Assembly (NCBI RefSeq): GCF_019973735.1
Contig: NZ_AP024463.1
Span: forward strand, 992,001 to 1,056,000
Direction: 5' to 3'
Source of the DNA: Arachnia rubra
GTDB lineage: Bacteria > Actinomycetota > Actinomycetes > Propionibacteriales > Propionibacteriaceae
Length of the DNA: 64,000 bases
Under the pieces are notes generated by a model. The model made no database searches and was not told where the DNA came from. It saw only the letters and a program-made list of their open reading frames with translations. The position numbers were made by a program, and so were the translations under genes. The number at the start of each line of letters is the position of its first letter. Within the stretch, counting starts at the first letter, position 1. Shown here one piece after another: positions 1 through 8,696 of the stretch.

Positions 1-807
1 GGAGGTGATGGTGTGGGTCAGCTCTAGGCGGGCGAACTCGTACTGGCGTGGGGGAGAAGCAACCTCCAGCTGCTCCAGGAACCAGTCGTAGAGGGGGCGG
101 TGTGACTCGAACTCGAGGGTGCAGATCGAGTGGGTGACGCCCTCGATGGCGTCGGACTGGCCGTGTGCCCAGTCATAGGTGGGGTAGATAGACCAGGCCT
201 CGCCTGTGCGGTGATGGGTGATATTGCGGATGCGGTACATCACGGGGTCACGTAACTGCATGTTCTCGTGCGCCATGTCGATCTTTGCACGCAGCACCCG
301 CGACCCGTCGGGAAACTCCCCGGCGCGCATCCTCGCGAACAGGTCGAGGTTCTCCTCGACCCTGCGGTTGCGGAATGGTGAATCTGTGCCGGGTGTGCCG
401 AAGGACCCCCGGGTCGCTGAGATTGTCTCGCCGTCCTGGTCGTCGACATAGGCCAGGCCCTTCTCGATGAGCTGGACAGCCCAGTCATGAAGGGTGTCGA
501 AGTAGTCGGAGGCATGCCGGATCTGCGTGGGCTCGTATCCCAGCCACTCGATGTCTTCGACGATCGAGCTGACGAAAGCCTCCTCCTCGGTCTCCGGGTT
601 GGTGTCGTCGAGGCGGAGCATGCAGGTGCCATCGAAGTCTTTGGCGGTGCCGAAGTCGACGACGATGGCTTTGGCGTGGCCGACGTGCAGGAAGCCGTTG
701 GGTTCGGGTGGGAACCGGGTCTGGACCCTGCCGTCATAGGTGCCTGCCGCGTTGTCGCGGTGGACTGCCTCGGTGATGAAGTTGTTGGGGACGCCCGGTT
801 CGCTCAT
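1..807 (-). CDS. glnS: Glutaminyl-tRNA synthetase, N-terminal part (runs off window)
   Basis: Charges tRNA-Gln with glutamine in the cytosol. The 269 visible codons give the N-terminal half of a class I synthetase: [14 protein letters not shown] at residues 33-46 carries the HIGH-type ATP site, and LRLDDTNPE (64-73) and the later [14 protein letters not shown] stretch are typical of the GlnRS branch. The ATG at 807 is the first start and lies 13 bases after the DUF4112 gene's stop, so the two probably share a transcript. The C-terminal end lies outside the window. GlnRS is patchy in Actinobacteria, many of which use transamidation instead, so this lineage probably charges glutamine directly (family knowledge plus inference). 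Confidence 0.93.
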   Translation of the reverse strand, partial: MSEPGVPNNFITEAVHRDNAAGTYDGRVQTRFPPEPNGFLHVGHAKAIVVDFGTAKDFDGTCMLRLDDTNPETEEEAFVSSIVEDIEWLGYEPTQIRHASDYFDTLHDWAVQLIEKGLAYVDDQDGETISATRGSFGTPGTDSPFRNRRVEENLDLFARMRAGEFPDGSRVLRAKIDMAHENMQLRDPVMYRIRNITHHRTGEAWSIYPTYDWAHGQSDAIEGVTHSICTLEFESHRPLYDWFLEQLEVASPPRQYEFARLELTHTITS

Positions 808-820
808 GGTGGCGAAGGTA

Positions 821-1345
821 TCACCTTCCAAGCCACAGGTTGAAGAACCAGAACAGCAACACAACGGGGATGATCAGCAGCAGCGCCGTGACGCCGAGCA
901 CCAGCGCCAAAGCCACCAGCCAGTAGCTGATGGACGCCCGGCGCACCTGCTCACGATTCTCGATCGTGCGGCGCAGCAAGGCAAGATTCTTGACGTTGGA
1001 CCGCCACAGGGCATCGAAGAAAGAGCCGATCAGGGGCACGGAGCCGAGGAGCCAGTTGATCGCATAGTTGCCCAGCATTCTGAGGAGCACCGGGATGGGG
1101 GTGCGCAGGCGGACCGCGTCGAGGATCACGACCCCACCCAGAGCTGTCGCCACGACGTTACCGGCGGCTGGGAAGAAGGTCAGTAGCGGATCGAAACCGA
1201 ACCGGATGCCGGTGCCGGGGACCCGGAACACATCATCCAGCCAGAACGTGAAGTGACGGCTGACCGGGGACGGGCCTTCCGTGGTTTCCGGTAGGGTCTC
1301 CGAGGCCGCCAGCGCTCGTGAGCGATCGGTTTTACGGCGGGGCAT
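821..1345 (-). CDS. DUF4112-type membrane protein
   Basis: 174 aa. After a charged N-terminus comes the DUF4112-like core [16 protein letters not shown] (about residues 47-62) with the following [15 protein letters not shown] stretch, a second hydrophobic region around [19 protein letters not shown], and a strongly hydrophobic C-terminal segment (about 145-170). No enzymatic motif is visible and the family function is unknown. An open frame continues far upstream on this strand, but that part is antisense to gltX; I start at the ATG at 1345, which gives normal family length. It lies just upstream of glnS on the same strand and diverges from gltX. Confidence 0.82.
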   Translation of the reverse strand: MPRRKTDRSRALAASETLPETTEGPSPVSRHFTFWLDDVFRVPGTGIRFGFDPLLTFFPAAGNVVATALGGVVILDAVRLRTPIPVLLRMLGNYAINWLLGSVPLIGSFFDALWRSNVKNLALLRRTIENREQVRRASISYWLVALALVLGVTALLLIIPVVLLFWFFNLWLGR

Positions 1346-1432
1346 GAGGACAAGAATGCCATGGCGGAATCTCCAAGGTATTGGCTCGCTGGCTCGGCCT
1401 GTTTGCGATGGGCCCGTTACGCTTGGCTCACT

Positions 1433-2887
1433 ATGACTGACCTGACTCCTGCCCGTACCCGCGTCGCCCCCTCTCCGACTGGAGACCCGCACGTCGGGAC
1501 CGCTTTTATGGCGTTGTTCGACAAGGCCTGGGCGGCCAAGACCGGCGGGTCCTTCGTGTTGCGGATCGAGGACACCGATCAGAACCGGCTCGTCGAGGGT
1601 AGCGAGCAGCAGATCCACGACACCCTGGAATGGCTCGGGCTGGGTCCTGACGAGGGGCCAGGCAAGGGAGGTGACTTCGGCCCCTACCGGCAGTCGGAGC
1701 GTCTCGATGCCTACCGGCCCTTTGTGGAGCAGCTGATCGCCGACGGGCACGCCTACTACTGCTGGTGCTCCTCTGAGCGGCTGACTGCCCTGCGCAAGGA
1801 ACAGGACCAGAGCAAAGCGGCGAAAACCGGCTACGACCGGCTGTGCCTCGGCAAGACCCGCGAGGAGCGCGCGAAACTTCCTGGTTTCACCGACACTCCT
1901 GTTGTGCGCATGCTCGTACCCGACGATGCGCCACTCACGTTCACCGACATCATCCGCGGCCAGGTGCGGGCTCCCTTCCCCGACGACCAGGTGATCCTCA
2001 AGGCCGACGGTTTCCCTACCTATCACCTGGCGGTGGTCGTCGATGACCACCTGATGGGCATCACGACGGTGGTGCGTGGTGAGGAGTGGATCAGCTCCAC
2101 GCCGAAGCATCTGCTGCTCTACCGCTGGCTGGGATTCCCAGAACCGCAGTATGCGCACATGCCGCTGCTGCGCAATACCGATAAGTCGAAGATCTCGAAG
2201 CGCCGGAATCCGGCGGCCCGGCTGATGTGGTTCCGCGAGCAGGGCTACTTGCCGGAGGCGGTCCGGAACTTCCTGCAGCTGCTGGGCTATCCGCCGGCTG
2301 ACGACGACTCCGAGGTTGCGACGTTCGCGGAGTTCGTCGAGCACTTTTCCTGGGACAAGGTCAACACCACGGGACCGGTCTTCGACGTCAAGAAACTCGA
2401 CTGGCTGAACGGCCACTACATCCGGAGCCTCGGTGCCGGCGAGCTGACCGAGCGCATCATCGCCTTTCACAGGGAGCGTGGTGACTGGGACGAGTCGATC
2501 GATGCGGATGTCCTGCGTCAGGCTGTCCCGCTGGTCAGTGAGCGCATGACGCTGCTCGGGGATGCCCTGCCGAAGCTGGGTTTCCTGTTCGCCGACCAGG
2601 TGGAGATTGAGGATGCCGCCCGCGCCTCGCTGCCGGAGAATGCCGCAGAGGTTCTCGACGCCGGGATCGAGGTGCTGGAGACGGTTCCTTTCGACGCCGG
2701 ATCGATTCAGGCCGCGTTGCGCGCCAGGCTGGTGGATGGGCTGGGTATCAAACCGAAGTTCGCCTTTGGGCCGCTGCGTGTCGCCCTGACGGGGGGGAAG
2801 GTGTCGCCGCCGCTGTTCGAATCCATGGAGATCCTGGGACGCGATGCCACCCTGGCGCGTCTGAGGTCCTTGCGGGAGACGCTCTGA
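1433..2887 (+). CDS. gltX: Glutamyl-tRNA synthetase
   Basis: Charges tRNA-Glu with glutamate. 484 aa, normal for bacterial GluRS. The ATP-site motif is PSPTGDPHVGTA (residues 13-24, HVG for HIGH), LRIEDTDQNR follows, and KISKR at 253-257 is the KMSKS-type loop. The open frame extends 24 codons upstream, but homology begins at MTDLTPARTRVAPSPTG, so the ATG at 1433 is chosen. A TACGCT box at 1418-1423 lies only 9 bases before this ATG, so the mRNA may be nearly leaderless. It converges on the amino-acid ABC operon with a 9-base gap. Confidence 0.95.
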   Translation: MTDLTPARTRVAPSPTGDPHVGTAFMALFDKAWAAKTGGSFVLRIEDTDQNRLVEGSEQQIHDTLEWLGLGPDEGPGKGGDFGPYRQSERLDAYRPFVEQLIADGHAYYCWCSSERLTALRKEQDQSKAAKTGYDRLCLGKTREERAKLPGFTDTPVVRMLVPDDAPLTFTDIIRGQVRAPFPDDQVILKADGFPTYHLAVVVDDHLMGITTVVRGEEWISSTPKHLLLYRWLGFPEPQYAHMPLLRNTDKSKISKRRNPAARLMWFREQGYLPEAVRNFLQLLGYPPADDDSEVATFAEFVEHFSWDKVNTTGPVFDVKKLDWLNGHYIRSLGAGELTERIIAFHRERGDWDESIDADVLRQAVPLVSERMTLLGDALPKLGFLFADQVEIEDAARASLPENAAEVLDAGIEVLETVPFDAGSIQAALRARLVDGLGIKPKFAFGPLRVALTGGKVSPPLFESMEILGRDATLARLRSLRETL

Positions 2888-2896
2888 CGGCGAACC

Positions 2897-3655
2897 TCAG
2901 CTGCCAGGCCGGTGAACGGAGTCGAACTCAAAGGTTTTCAGGAAGGCCTTCGCCCGCTCCGTTTCAGGAGCGATGAAGAACTTCTCCGGCGGGGCGACCT
3001 CGACTATCCGTCCGGCATCCATGAGCACCACCCGGTCGGCGATGGCGCGCGCGAACGGCATCTCGTGGGTGACGATCAGCATGGTCATGCCGTCGGCGGC
3101 TAGCTCTAGCACCACGTCCAGGACCTCGCGGACGATCTCCGGGTCCAGGGATGCGGTGATCTCGTCGAGAAGCAGCATCTCCGGGTGCATCATCAGCGCC
3201 CGCACGATCGCGACCCGCTGTTTCTGGCCTCCAGACAACTCACGTGGCAGGGCCTTGGCCTTCTCCGCCAGACCGACACGTGTCAGGAGCCTTAGCGCCT
3301 CCTCCCCGGCCTGGTCCTGGTTTCTTTTCTGCACCAGGCGCGGTCCCAGCAGGAGGTTGTCCAGGACGTTGAGGTGCGGGAACAGCTCGTAGCTCTGGAA
3401 GACCATCCCGACACGTTGCCGTACCTCGGTCCAGCGTGTTCCAGGTCCGGTGATGACTGTGCCGTCCAGCTCAATTTGGCCGCCCGTGATCTCCTCCAGG
3501 CCGTTCAGGCACCGCAGCAGCGTCGACTTGCCGCAGCCGGACGGGCCGACTATGGCGATCACCTCGCCGGGCGCCACTTCTAGGTCGATTCCGTTCAGCG
3601 CCCGGACCTTCCCATAGTCTTTCTCCACACCGGAGAGCCGCAGCATCGGGGTCAT
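2897..3655 (-). CDS. Polar amino-acid ABC transporter ATPase
   Basis: Energises amino-acid import with the two permeases encoded just upstream. 252 aa with Walker A GPSGCGKST (about 37-45), Q-loop FQSYELFPH, signature LSGGQKQR (about 140-147), Walker B LLLDEIT (the DEIT form is usual in the GlnQ/ArtP-type family) and switch histidine in VTHEM. The ATG at 3655 overlaps the preceding TGA as ATGA, indicating translational coupling; a GTG 12 bases upstream abuts the purine-rich stretch and is less likely. It is the last gene of a binding protein-permease-permease-ATPase operon. The exact substrate is not readable from sequence. Confidence 0.93.
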   Translation of the reverse strand: MTPMLRLSGVEKDYGKVRALNGIDLEVAPGEVIAIVGPSGCGKSTLLRCLNGLEEITGGQIELDGTVITGPGTRWTEVRQRVGMVFQSYELFPHLNVLDNLLLGPRLVQKRNQDQAGEEALRLLTRVGLAEKAKALPRELSGGQKQRVAIVRALMMHPEMLLLDEITASLDPEIVREVLDVVLELAADGMTMLIVTHEMPFARAIADRVVLMDAGRIVEVAPPEKFFIAPETERAKAFLKTFEFDSVHRPGS

Positions 3656-4332
3656 GTGGTGGCCCACTTCCTCTCAAGACGCCGTGCCGCCCACGAGATG
3701 GGGAAGCAGACGACGAAATACATGATCAGCACGGTGCCGTAGATCCAGAGGGCACCGTCTGGGTAGTTGAAACGGTTGGAGTCGATGATCTGCTGACCCA
3801 CCTTCAGCACCTCGACCACGCCGATCAGGGCAACCAGGGGAGTGGTCATGATCATCCGGTTGGTCAGGTTGATGGTGGTCGGCAGCAGGCGGCGGGCCGC
3901 CTGAGGCAGCACGACATGACGCTGTGTCTGCCACGGCGTCAAGCCCAGCGCCTGGGCGCTGGCGTACTGGTGCCGCGGGATCGAGGTGATGGCTGCGCGC
4001 ACCAGATCACCCATCTCGGCCGTGCCCCACAGGGTGAAGACGACGATGGCGGCGGCCTGCCCGTCGAGGTTGATCCCGAGGTAGCGGGCCAGGTCGAAGA
4101 ACACCAGGAACAGCAGCACGATCTGCGGCATGATCCGGATGACCTCCAGGTAGCTGCGGGTGAGCAGCGTGACCAGCCAGTTCCGTGAGGTCATGACGAT
4201 CCCCAGGCCGATGCCGAGAACGATGGACAGAGCCATGGCGATCAGGGCGATGGACGCACTGACCCACAGTCCCCCGAGCAGACGGACGAGGTTCTGCCCC
4301 TGGAACAGCAGCTCAATTCCCGAACGTTGCAC
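3652..4332 (-). CDS. Polar amino-acid ABC transporter permease (second)
   Basis: 226 aa membrane subunit of the HisM/GlnP type: N-terminal TM segment, the EVIRIMPQIVLLFLVFF stretch (matching the usual R.TPLL.QL.F region), and the cytoplasmic coupling helix ALGLTPWQTQRHVVLPQAARR (EAA-type loop). It starts with GTG at 4332, preceded by AGGAGG seven bases away, and overlaps the upstream permease by 20 bases. It would pair with the other permease as a heterodimeric channel for the ATPase. Confidence 0.9.
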   Translation of the reverse strand: MQRSGIELLFQGQNLVRLLGGLWVSASIALIAMALSIVLGIGLGIVMTSRNWLVTLLTRSYLEVIRIMPQIVLLFLVFFDLARYLGINLDGQAAAIVVFTLWGTAEMGDLVRAAITSIPRHQYASAQALGLTPWQTQRHVVLPQAARRLLPTTINLTNRMIMTTPLVALIGVVEVLKVGQQIIDSNRFNYPDGALWIYGTVLIMYFVVCFPISWAARRLERKWATT

Positions 4333-4972
4333 GTCGCAGCCTCCTTTCCAGGAAACCGGCGCCCAGCGAGACGGGCAGCAGGATGACCAGGTAGAAGACC
4401 ACCAGCAGCAGCAGCGCCTCGGAGGTCTGGTAATACGAACCGATCTGCTCCTTCGCCTTGAACACTAGGTCGGGAAGGGCGATGATGCTCACCACCGAGG
4501 TCTCCTTCACCAGGAACACCAGGTTCGCTGTGATCCCGGGCATGCTGATCGCGACAGCCTGCGGGAACACCACCCTGCGCATCGCCTGCCAGGGCGTCAG
4601 CCCCAGGCTGAGGGAGGACTGCAGCTGGATCGGTTCCACCGAGTCCAGCCCGCTGCGCAGTGTCTCGGCCATGAAACTGCCGCCCAGGAACGCCAGCCCG
4701 ATGATGGCGCAGAGCTCCTGGTCCAGCCTCACCCCGAGTTTCGGTAATCCGTAGTAGAGGAAGAAGAGCTGAACCAGCAGCGGGGTGTTGCGTGAGATCT
4801 CGATGTAAGCCGCGGCCACCTGACGGGCCACGGGAAGGCGGAAGTGCTGTGCGACGGCGCAGCACATTCCCACCAGCAGGGCTCCGGCGATGCCGAACAG
4901 CGCCACCCGGACCGTGAGCAGCGCTGCCTCTGCGTAGGTGGGCAGCGACCTGAAGACTATGCCCCAGTTCAT
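4313..4972 (-). CDS. Polar amino-acid ABC transporter permease (first)
   Basis: 219 aa. It contains the family pattern IEISRNTPLLVQLFFLYYGLP and the EAA-type loop SLGLTPWQAMRRVVFPQA, plus about five hydrophobic segments, as in HisMQ-type permeases. The start MNWGIVFRSLP at 4972 begins just before the first TM helix; the longer open frame upstream has no family character and overlaps the binding-protein gene. It lies 28 bases downstream of the binding-protein stop and overlaps the second permease, so it is part of one operon. Confidence 0.9.
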   Translation of the reverse strand: MNWGIVFRSLPTYAEAALLTVRVALFGIAGALLVGMCCAVAQHFRLPVARQVAAAYIEISRNTPLLVQLFFLYYGLPKLGVRLDQELCAIIGLAFLGGSFMAETLRSGLDSVEPIQLQSSLSLGLTPWQAMRRVVFPQAVAISMPGITANLVFLVKETSVVSIIALPDLVFKAKEQIGSYYQTSEALLLLVVFYLVILLPVSLGAGFLERRLRRATFGN

Positions 4973-5000
4973 GCCTGGTTCTCCTGGCCGATGCTCGTGT

Positions 5001-5888
5001 TCAGAGCTGGCCTCCCTCGACCACCAATTCGTCCACAGAGGCCGAGTCGCCATAGACAGGGCGCAGCGTCTGCTCGAAGTCGGTGTGGAAGAACTGCTCC
5101 TTGCCGAGAGTGATCAGCTGCTCGTTGAGCCAGGCCAGCAGCGTCTCGTTGCCCTTGGTAACGGCACCGGCGATGGAGTCGGGATCGCCGAGGTTCGTGA
5201 TGCCCGCGGTGAACCCGTTGCTGGCGAGCGCCCAGGCCAGGGCCTCGGTGTTGTCGGTGACCCAGGCATCACCACGTCCGTCAGCGAGGGCGCTGGTGGC
5301 GTCGTTGTACTGCTCGTACTTGTCCAGTTCCAGCTCCGGATGGTTCTTGGTCAGCCAGGTCTCGGCTGTGGTGCCCTTGACCACGATGATTTTCTTGCCG
5401 GACAGCTGCGATGCCTCGCTGACCAGGGCAGAGTCGGGGGAGACGACACCGAGTGCCACCTTCATGTAGGGGTTGGCGAAATCCACCTTCTCCTTGCGCT
5501 CTGGTGTGACGGTGAAGTTCGCCAGGATGATGTCCACCTTCGCGGTCTGCAGGAACTCGACCCGGGAGGCAGCCTCGACGGGTACGTACTCCACCTGCGT
5601 CCCGAGGTCTTTGCCGATTCGTTCCGCATAGACCACGTCGTAGCCCGCGGGTTTGCCGTCGGTGTCGACGTAGCCGAAGGGGGCCTTGTCGCTGAAGACT
5701 CCGATCCGGACGGTCCCGGAGGACTTGATCTGCTCCAGGGTGCGGAACTGCCCGTTGCCGGCCGCGCCGGAACTGCCGTTCCCTGAACCCGCAGGGGATG
5801 GGTCTGGGGAGGCGCCGGAGCATGCCGTGAGAGCCAGGGACAGCGACGCGAGTGCGCCACCAAGGATGTGACGACGGGAGATGGACAT
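5001..5888 (-). CDS. Amino-acid ABC transporter substrate-binding lipoprotein
   Basis: 295 aa extracellular receptor of the family 3 solute-binding fold. The signal peptide ends in a lipobox LTAC with Cys23; its n-region SRRHILGG resembles a Tat motif. A linker rich in Gly, Ser and Pro precedes the mature domain, which has GTVRIGVFSDKAPFGYVD, the DIILANFTVTPERKEKVDFA signature and VKGTTAETWL. An AAGGAG Shine-Dalgarno sits five bases before the ATG at 5888. First gene of the importer operon, preceded by a promoter and a short possible leader ORF. Substrate unknown; cystine or another polar amino acid is possible. Confidence 0.92.
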   Translation of the reverse strand: MSISRRHILGGALASLSLALTACSGASPDPSPAGSGNGSSGAAGNGQFRTLEQIKSSGTVRIGVFSDKAPFGYVDTDGKPAGYDVVYAERIGKDLGTQVEYVPVEAASRVEFLQTAKVDIILANFTVTPERKEKVDFANPYMKVALGVVSPDSALVSEASQLSGKKIIVVKGTTAETWLTKNHPELELDKYEQYNDATSALADGRGDAWVTDNTEALAWALASNGFTAGITNLGDPDSIAGAVTKGNETLLAWLNEQLITLGKEQFFHTDFEQTLRPVYGDSASVDELVVEGGQL

Positions 5889-6016
5889 GATTGCTCCTTG
5901 TCGAAGGGTTTGAGATCGCTGACCGAGGCGAGGCGTCGTAAGGAGGCAGTCCTCACGCAGGGACTTGCTGTGATCGGTGGGGACGCGGGACTGAACCGGT
6001 CCAGGGGTCAGGCGCG

Positions 6017-6100
6017 TCAGAGCTGCCAGGCCGCAGGGAGACACCGGCAGGCAGAGGCGGTGAAGTGCGCGCCAAGCTGCATCATGCGGGGGTGCTCCAT
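6017..6100 (-). CDS. Possible 27-aa leader peptide of the amino-acid importer
   Basis: A short ORF beginning MEHPRMMQL and ending before the importer operon. It has two cysteines close together (ACRCLP, residues 17-22). Its ATG lies only 8 bases downstream of a TATGGT -10 box, so the transcript could start at or near this codon. The first 16 codons are inside the duplicated block at 6050-6144. Cysteine-codon leader ORFs that attenuate sulfur genes are known in mycobacteria; a similar role here is inference, and no clear terminator/antiterminator pair was resolved in the 128 bases that follow. Confidence 0.35.
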   Translation of the reverse strand: MEHPRMMQLGAHFTASACRCLPAAWQL

Positions 6101-6144
6101 GGCTCCCGACCATAGGTCGCGGGAATGCGCTGAGTCAACACGAG
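6050..6144 (-). repeat. Direct repeat copy A (promoter plus leader start)
   Basis: About 95 bases matching 8022-8112 at roughly 90 percent, with one 4-base length difference between the -10 box and the leader ATG. Covers the -35 and -10 elements and the first 16 codons of the leader ORF. The two copies are in the same orientation and bracket the two plus-strand genes at 6.4-8.0 kb. Confidence 0.85.
6109..6138 (-). promoter_or_regulatory. Promoter of the amino-acid importer operon
   Basis: Reads on the minus strand as TTGACT, 18-base spacer, TATGGT, a good sigma-70-type (SigA) match. It is copied almost unchanged in the second repeat at 8077-8106 (TTGACT, 18 bases, TATAGG). Confidence 0.55.
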
Positions 6145-6402
6145 GTCCCTGCGTGGGTCTCGTCGAAGAGACAGCTGAGCGAACGTGGCTGTGGCCGGTG
6201 TTGCCAGATCTAGGCCGAGTCCCTGCCGTCCTTCCGCTGTTCTGAAATCACAGACCAGCAGGGTCAGGAAGGTGCAAATCAGGATTGCTGTCAGAAATTC
6301 CTGAAACCTCTGCCGTGGTGGGTGGTTTGTGTTTAGGATCATTCTCATGGCTCCTGTTTCGGGGGTGGGATGAGTTGTGGTGCGCCAATGGAGGTGTGGG
6401 TG
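6145..6402. other. Non-coding stretch upstream of the lipoprotein gene
   Basis: No credible gene. It should hold the plus-strand promoter for the lipoprotein gene, but I see no strong -35/-10 pair. The 5889-6016 part to its left is the importer leader, without a convincing hairpin. Confidence 0.4.
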
Positions 6403-7020
6403 ATGGTTCGCTCGGGTATGCGGATTGTTGCGGCTGTGACGGTGATGGTCATGGTGTCAGGGTGTGGAAGTGATGGGTCTTCTGCTCCGAAGAGTCCCTT
6501 AACTTTCGGTAGGTCGTCGGTGGCATCGCCGACGATGGTGACGACGTCTGCGTTTCCTGGTCCGTCTCCTTCTAGTGCGTCGCCGCAGCCGTCGGAGACG
6601 TTCAGCCCGGAGCAGCAAGAGGCCGCTGCAACGATCATTGAGTATTTCCGCCGTAGTGATGAGATACAAAGCAATCTTGATCTGCCGGTTCAGCCGTTGG
6701 CGGATATCACCACGGGACAGACGCAGGATCTGGATCTGAGGGATGTCGACGAGTTTCGCAGTAAGGGCTGGGTACAGACCGGTGATGTCAAGGTGTATAT
6801 CAAGGGTGCTGAAGAGCCAACTGACCTTGATGGTTCTCGGGTGGTGCAGGTACAGGTGTGCAGTGATAGTAGTGGTGCTGAGCTCATTGACTCGAAGACT
6901 GGTGAGAAGGTTCTTAACCCCACGCGGCCGCGTTTCCTGTTGTGGCAGATGCAGGTGATCAAGCCAGCGACGGTGTGGCTGGTCGGTGATGCCACCAATG
7001 AAGTCGTCGGTGGGTGCTAG
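6403..7020 (+). CDS. Small lipoprotein of unknown function
   Basis: 205 aa. Signal peptide with lipobox VSGC (Cys21), then a Ser/Pro/Thr-rich linker to about residue 75, then a compact domain with EAAATIIEYFRRSDE and a beta-rich end. The architecture recalls actinobacterial DUF6318-like lipoproteins, but I cannot confirm membership. The ATG at 6403 is preferred because GGAGG lies 8 bases upstream; ATGs at 6370, 6388 and 6418 are in frame. Followed 2 bases later by the PKD-like secreted protein, so the two are probably cotranscribed and exported together. Confidence 0.7.
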   Translation: MVRSGMRIVAAVTVMVMVSGCGSDGSSAPKSPLTFGRSSVASPTMVTTSAFPGPSPSSASPQPSETFSPEQQEAAATIIEYFRRSDEIQSNLDLPVQPLADITTGQTQDLDLRDVDEFRSKGWVQTGDVKVYIKGAEEPTDLDGSRVVQVQVCSDSSGAELIDSKTGEKVLNPTRPRFLLWQMQVIKPATVWLVGDATNEVVGGC

Positions 7021-7022
7021 TC

Positions 7023-7964
7023 ATGAAGCGTCAACTTAGTCTTCTAACAGCATTTATTCTGATAGCGGTCAACTTGCCGGTTCAGCAGAGCCATGCTGAT
7101 ATCCGCTGCGGGCGAAACGGCAAACTTGGTTTCTGTCAGCTTGAGGTGGGGGCTCCGGGGAGTTCGGGTGGGTCGCGGCCGGGGGCTTCTGCTGCTCCTG
7201 GTGGTGGTTCGGGTGGGGAGCAGAGGTGTTATGGCCGGGATGGTAGTGAGATTAGTTGTGAGTCGAGTCGTGGGTTTACGTGGAATGCTGGGAAGAACTG
7301 TTACACGAATATCGCTAGCCCGCAGCCACCGAAAACGGATCCGATCTGGGCTGGTCATAGTGGTGGGGTGATTATGCGATGCTCCAATCTGCTGACGGGC
7401 TACAACTATTGGGCACCCGGAGCCGAAGAGGCTGCTGCGCCGGATCCCGCGGATTTGGCGAAGGTTGCGGTGGAGCGTATGGAGTTGCGGCCGGTGGGGA
7501 TGGGGATGTGGCCGGACCAGATCCAGGGCTTCCCCGGCCGGCATACCCTGGTGGGGTGGCGTAACTGGATGTGGGTCACTGACCCGGCTCCTAACACGTG
7601 GGGGCCGATTGTCAAGACCGCGTCGCAGGACGGTTATAGCGTCACGGCGACGGCGAGTGTGACTCGTCTGGACTGGGATATGGGTGATGGCCACCACAAG
7701 ATGTGTGGCAAGGGAATACCGCATCCGGCGAACAAGACTCGGGATGAGGCATCACCGTTCTGCGGCTACCAGTACCCCAAGCGCGGCACATACACCGTCA
7801 CCGCCACCAGCTACTGGACTGTTGTCTGGTCCGGGATGGGGCAAACCGGCACCATCAACCTCGAACTGTCGTCCCAGCTGGAAGTGAATGTGATCGAAGC
7901 CCACGTCGTCACCATCCCCGACCGTAATAGCCGCCCCACCACCACACCCACCCGCCGACGATAA
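7023..7964 (+). CDS. Secreted protein with C-terminal PKD-like domain
   Basis: 313 aa. An N-terminal signal peptide (about residues 1-26, ending SHA) precedes a Gly/Ser-rich linker (about 45-66) and a cysteine-containing middle region. The C-terminal part around residues 210-270 has the PKD signature: LDWDMGDGHH, then a Cys pair, then YPKRGTYTVTATSYW. It ends in a Pro/Thr/Arg tail with no membrane anchor or LPxTG. The ATG at 7023 directly follows the lipoprotein stop; an upstream GTG-type start at 7014 would overlap it. Probable cell-surface or secreted adhesion/structural protein; function unknown. Confidence 0.72.
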   Translation: MKRQLSLLTAFILIAVNLPVQQSHADIRCGRNGKLGFCQLEVGAPGSSGGSRPGASAAPGGGSGGEQRCYGRDGSEISCESSRGFTWNAGKNCYTNIASPQPPKTDPIWAGHSGGVIMRCSNLLTGYNYWAPGAEEAAAPDPADLAKVAVERMELRPVGMGMWPDQIQGFPGRHTLVGWRNWMWVTDPAPNTWGPIVKTASQDGYSVTATASVTRLDWDMGDGHHKMCGKGIPHPANKTRDEASPFCGYQYPKRGTYTVTATSYWTVVWSGMGQTGTINLELSSQLEVNVIEAHVVTIPDRNSRPTTTPTRRR

Positions 7965-7988
7965 ATGCCGACCGTCGAGATACGCCGG

Positions 7989-8072
7989 CTAGCTACGACC
8001 GGCTGAATAAGAGGTTCCGCGGGCAAGGGCGGTGAAGTGCGTGTCAAGCTGCATCATGCGGGGGTGCTCCAT
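7989..8072 (-). CDS. Second, probably orphan, copy of the leader ORF
   Basis: 27 codons starting MEHPRMMQL, identical to the importer leader for nine residues and similar to about residue 16, then unrelated and without cysteines. It points into the 3' end of the PKD-protein gene and has no gene to control. Most likely a by-product of the duplication that created repeat B. Confidence 0.2.
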   Translation of the reverse strand: MEHPRMMQLDTHFTALARGTSYSAGRS

Positions 8073-8112
8073 GGTTCCTATAGGTCGCGGGAATGCGCTG
8101 AGTCAACACGAG
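8022..8112 (-). repeat. Direct repeat copy B (promoter plus leader start)
   Basis: Matches 6050-6144. It keeps TTGACT-N18-TATAGG on the minus strand, but only 4 bases separate the -10 box from the leader ATG. A transcript from it would run antisense into the PKD-protein gene. Confidence 0.85.
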
Positions 8113-8183
8113 AACCCGGGAACTTCTGGTGTGCCGGGCGTCTCGCAGATGCGTGTGGAAAGACCTGCGGCGCTCTGCTGTTC

Positions 8184-8669
8184 TCACCTGTGCGTCTTTG
8201 ATGCCACAGGCTCCTGGGCGATGTGGTCAGCACATTCAGTAACAATGCTGCTGGCATCTGTGAGGAAGTCGATCAACGTCTTCAGCTGATCGGGGTCCCA
8301 GGACCCTAAGAGACGGTTGAGTCTCTCATTGGCTCTCGCATATGTGTCAGTGAGACGATGTATTGCTATTGCATGAATCTGTACGGAGCGCCGGTCCGTG
8401 TTGGTGTGGCGTCGCTCGATCCAACCATCACGTTCTAGCCTCGCGAGAATCCCAGTCATCGTCGCGATGTGGGTCCGGGTCCGGCGGGCCAGCTCAGTAG
8501 GGGTCTGTGGGCCCTCCTGGTTGACGCAGTCGAGGATGGCTAAGTCGCTGTCCTTGATTCCAAGCTTTGCGCCCACTGCCCGGTTACTGGTTGCGAATGC
8601 AGCATTTAGCCGGCGTAGGGCCAAGATGGCTGCCTTCGTCGTCCGTTGGCCTACCGCATGCATGCCCAT
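8184..8669 (-). CDS. MarR-family transcriptional regulator
   Basis: 161 aa with a winged-helix core: LAILDCVNQEGPQTPTELARRTRTHIATMTGILARLERDGWIERR followed by the wing NTDRRSVQIH, the classic MarR pattern ending D.R. The ATG at 8669 has CGAGG five bases upstream and gives normal family length. It diverges from the oxidoreductase gene at 8784 across a 114-base AT-rich gap with repeated hexamers, the usual arrangement for a MarR repressor controlling itself and a neighbouring detoxifying enzyme. The inducer is unknown. Confidence 0.88.
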   Translation of the reverse strand: MGMHAVGQRTTKAAILALRRLNAAFATSNRAVGAKLGIKDSDLAILDCVNQEGPQTPTELARRTRTHIATMTGILARLERDGWIERRHTNTDRRSVQIHAIAIHRLTDTYARANERLNRLLGSWDPDQLKTLIDFLTDASSIVTECADHIAQEPVASKTHR

Positions 8670-8696
8670 GAAAACCTCGATTGCGATGAAAATCAT

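Noticed and set aside
1346..2470. Long minus-strand frame continuing upstream of the DUF4112 gene
   Set aside because: It is the antisense of gltX with no family character; the gene starts at 1345.
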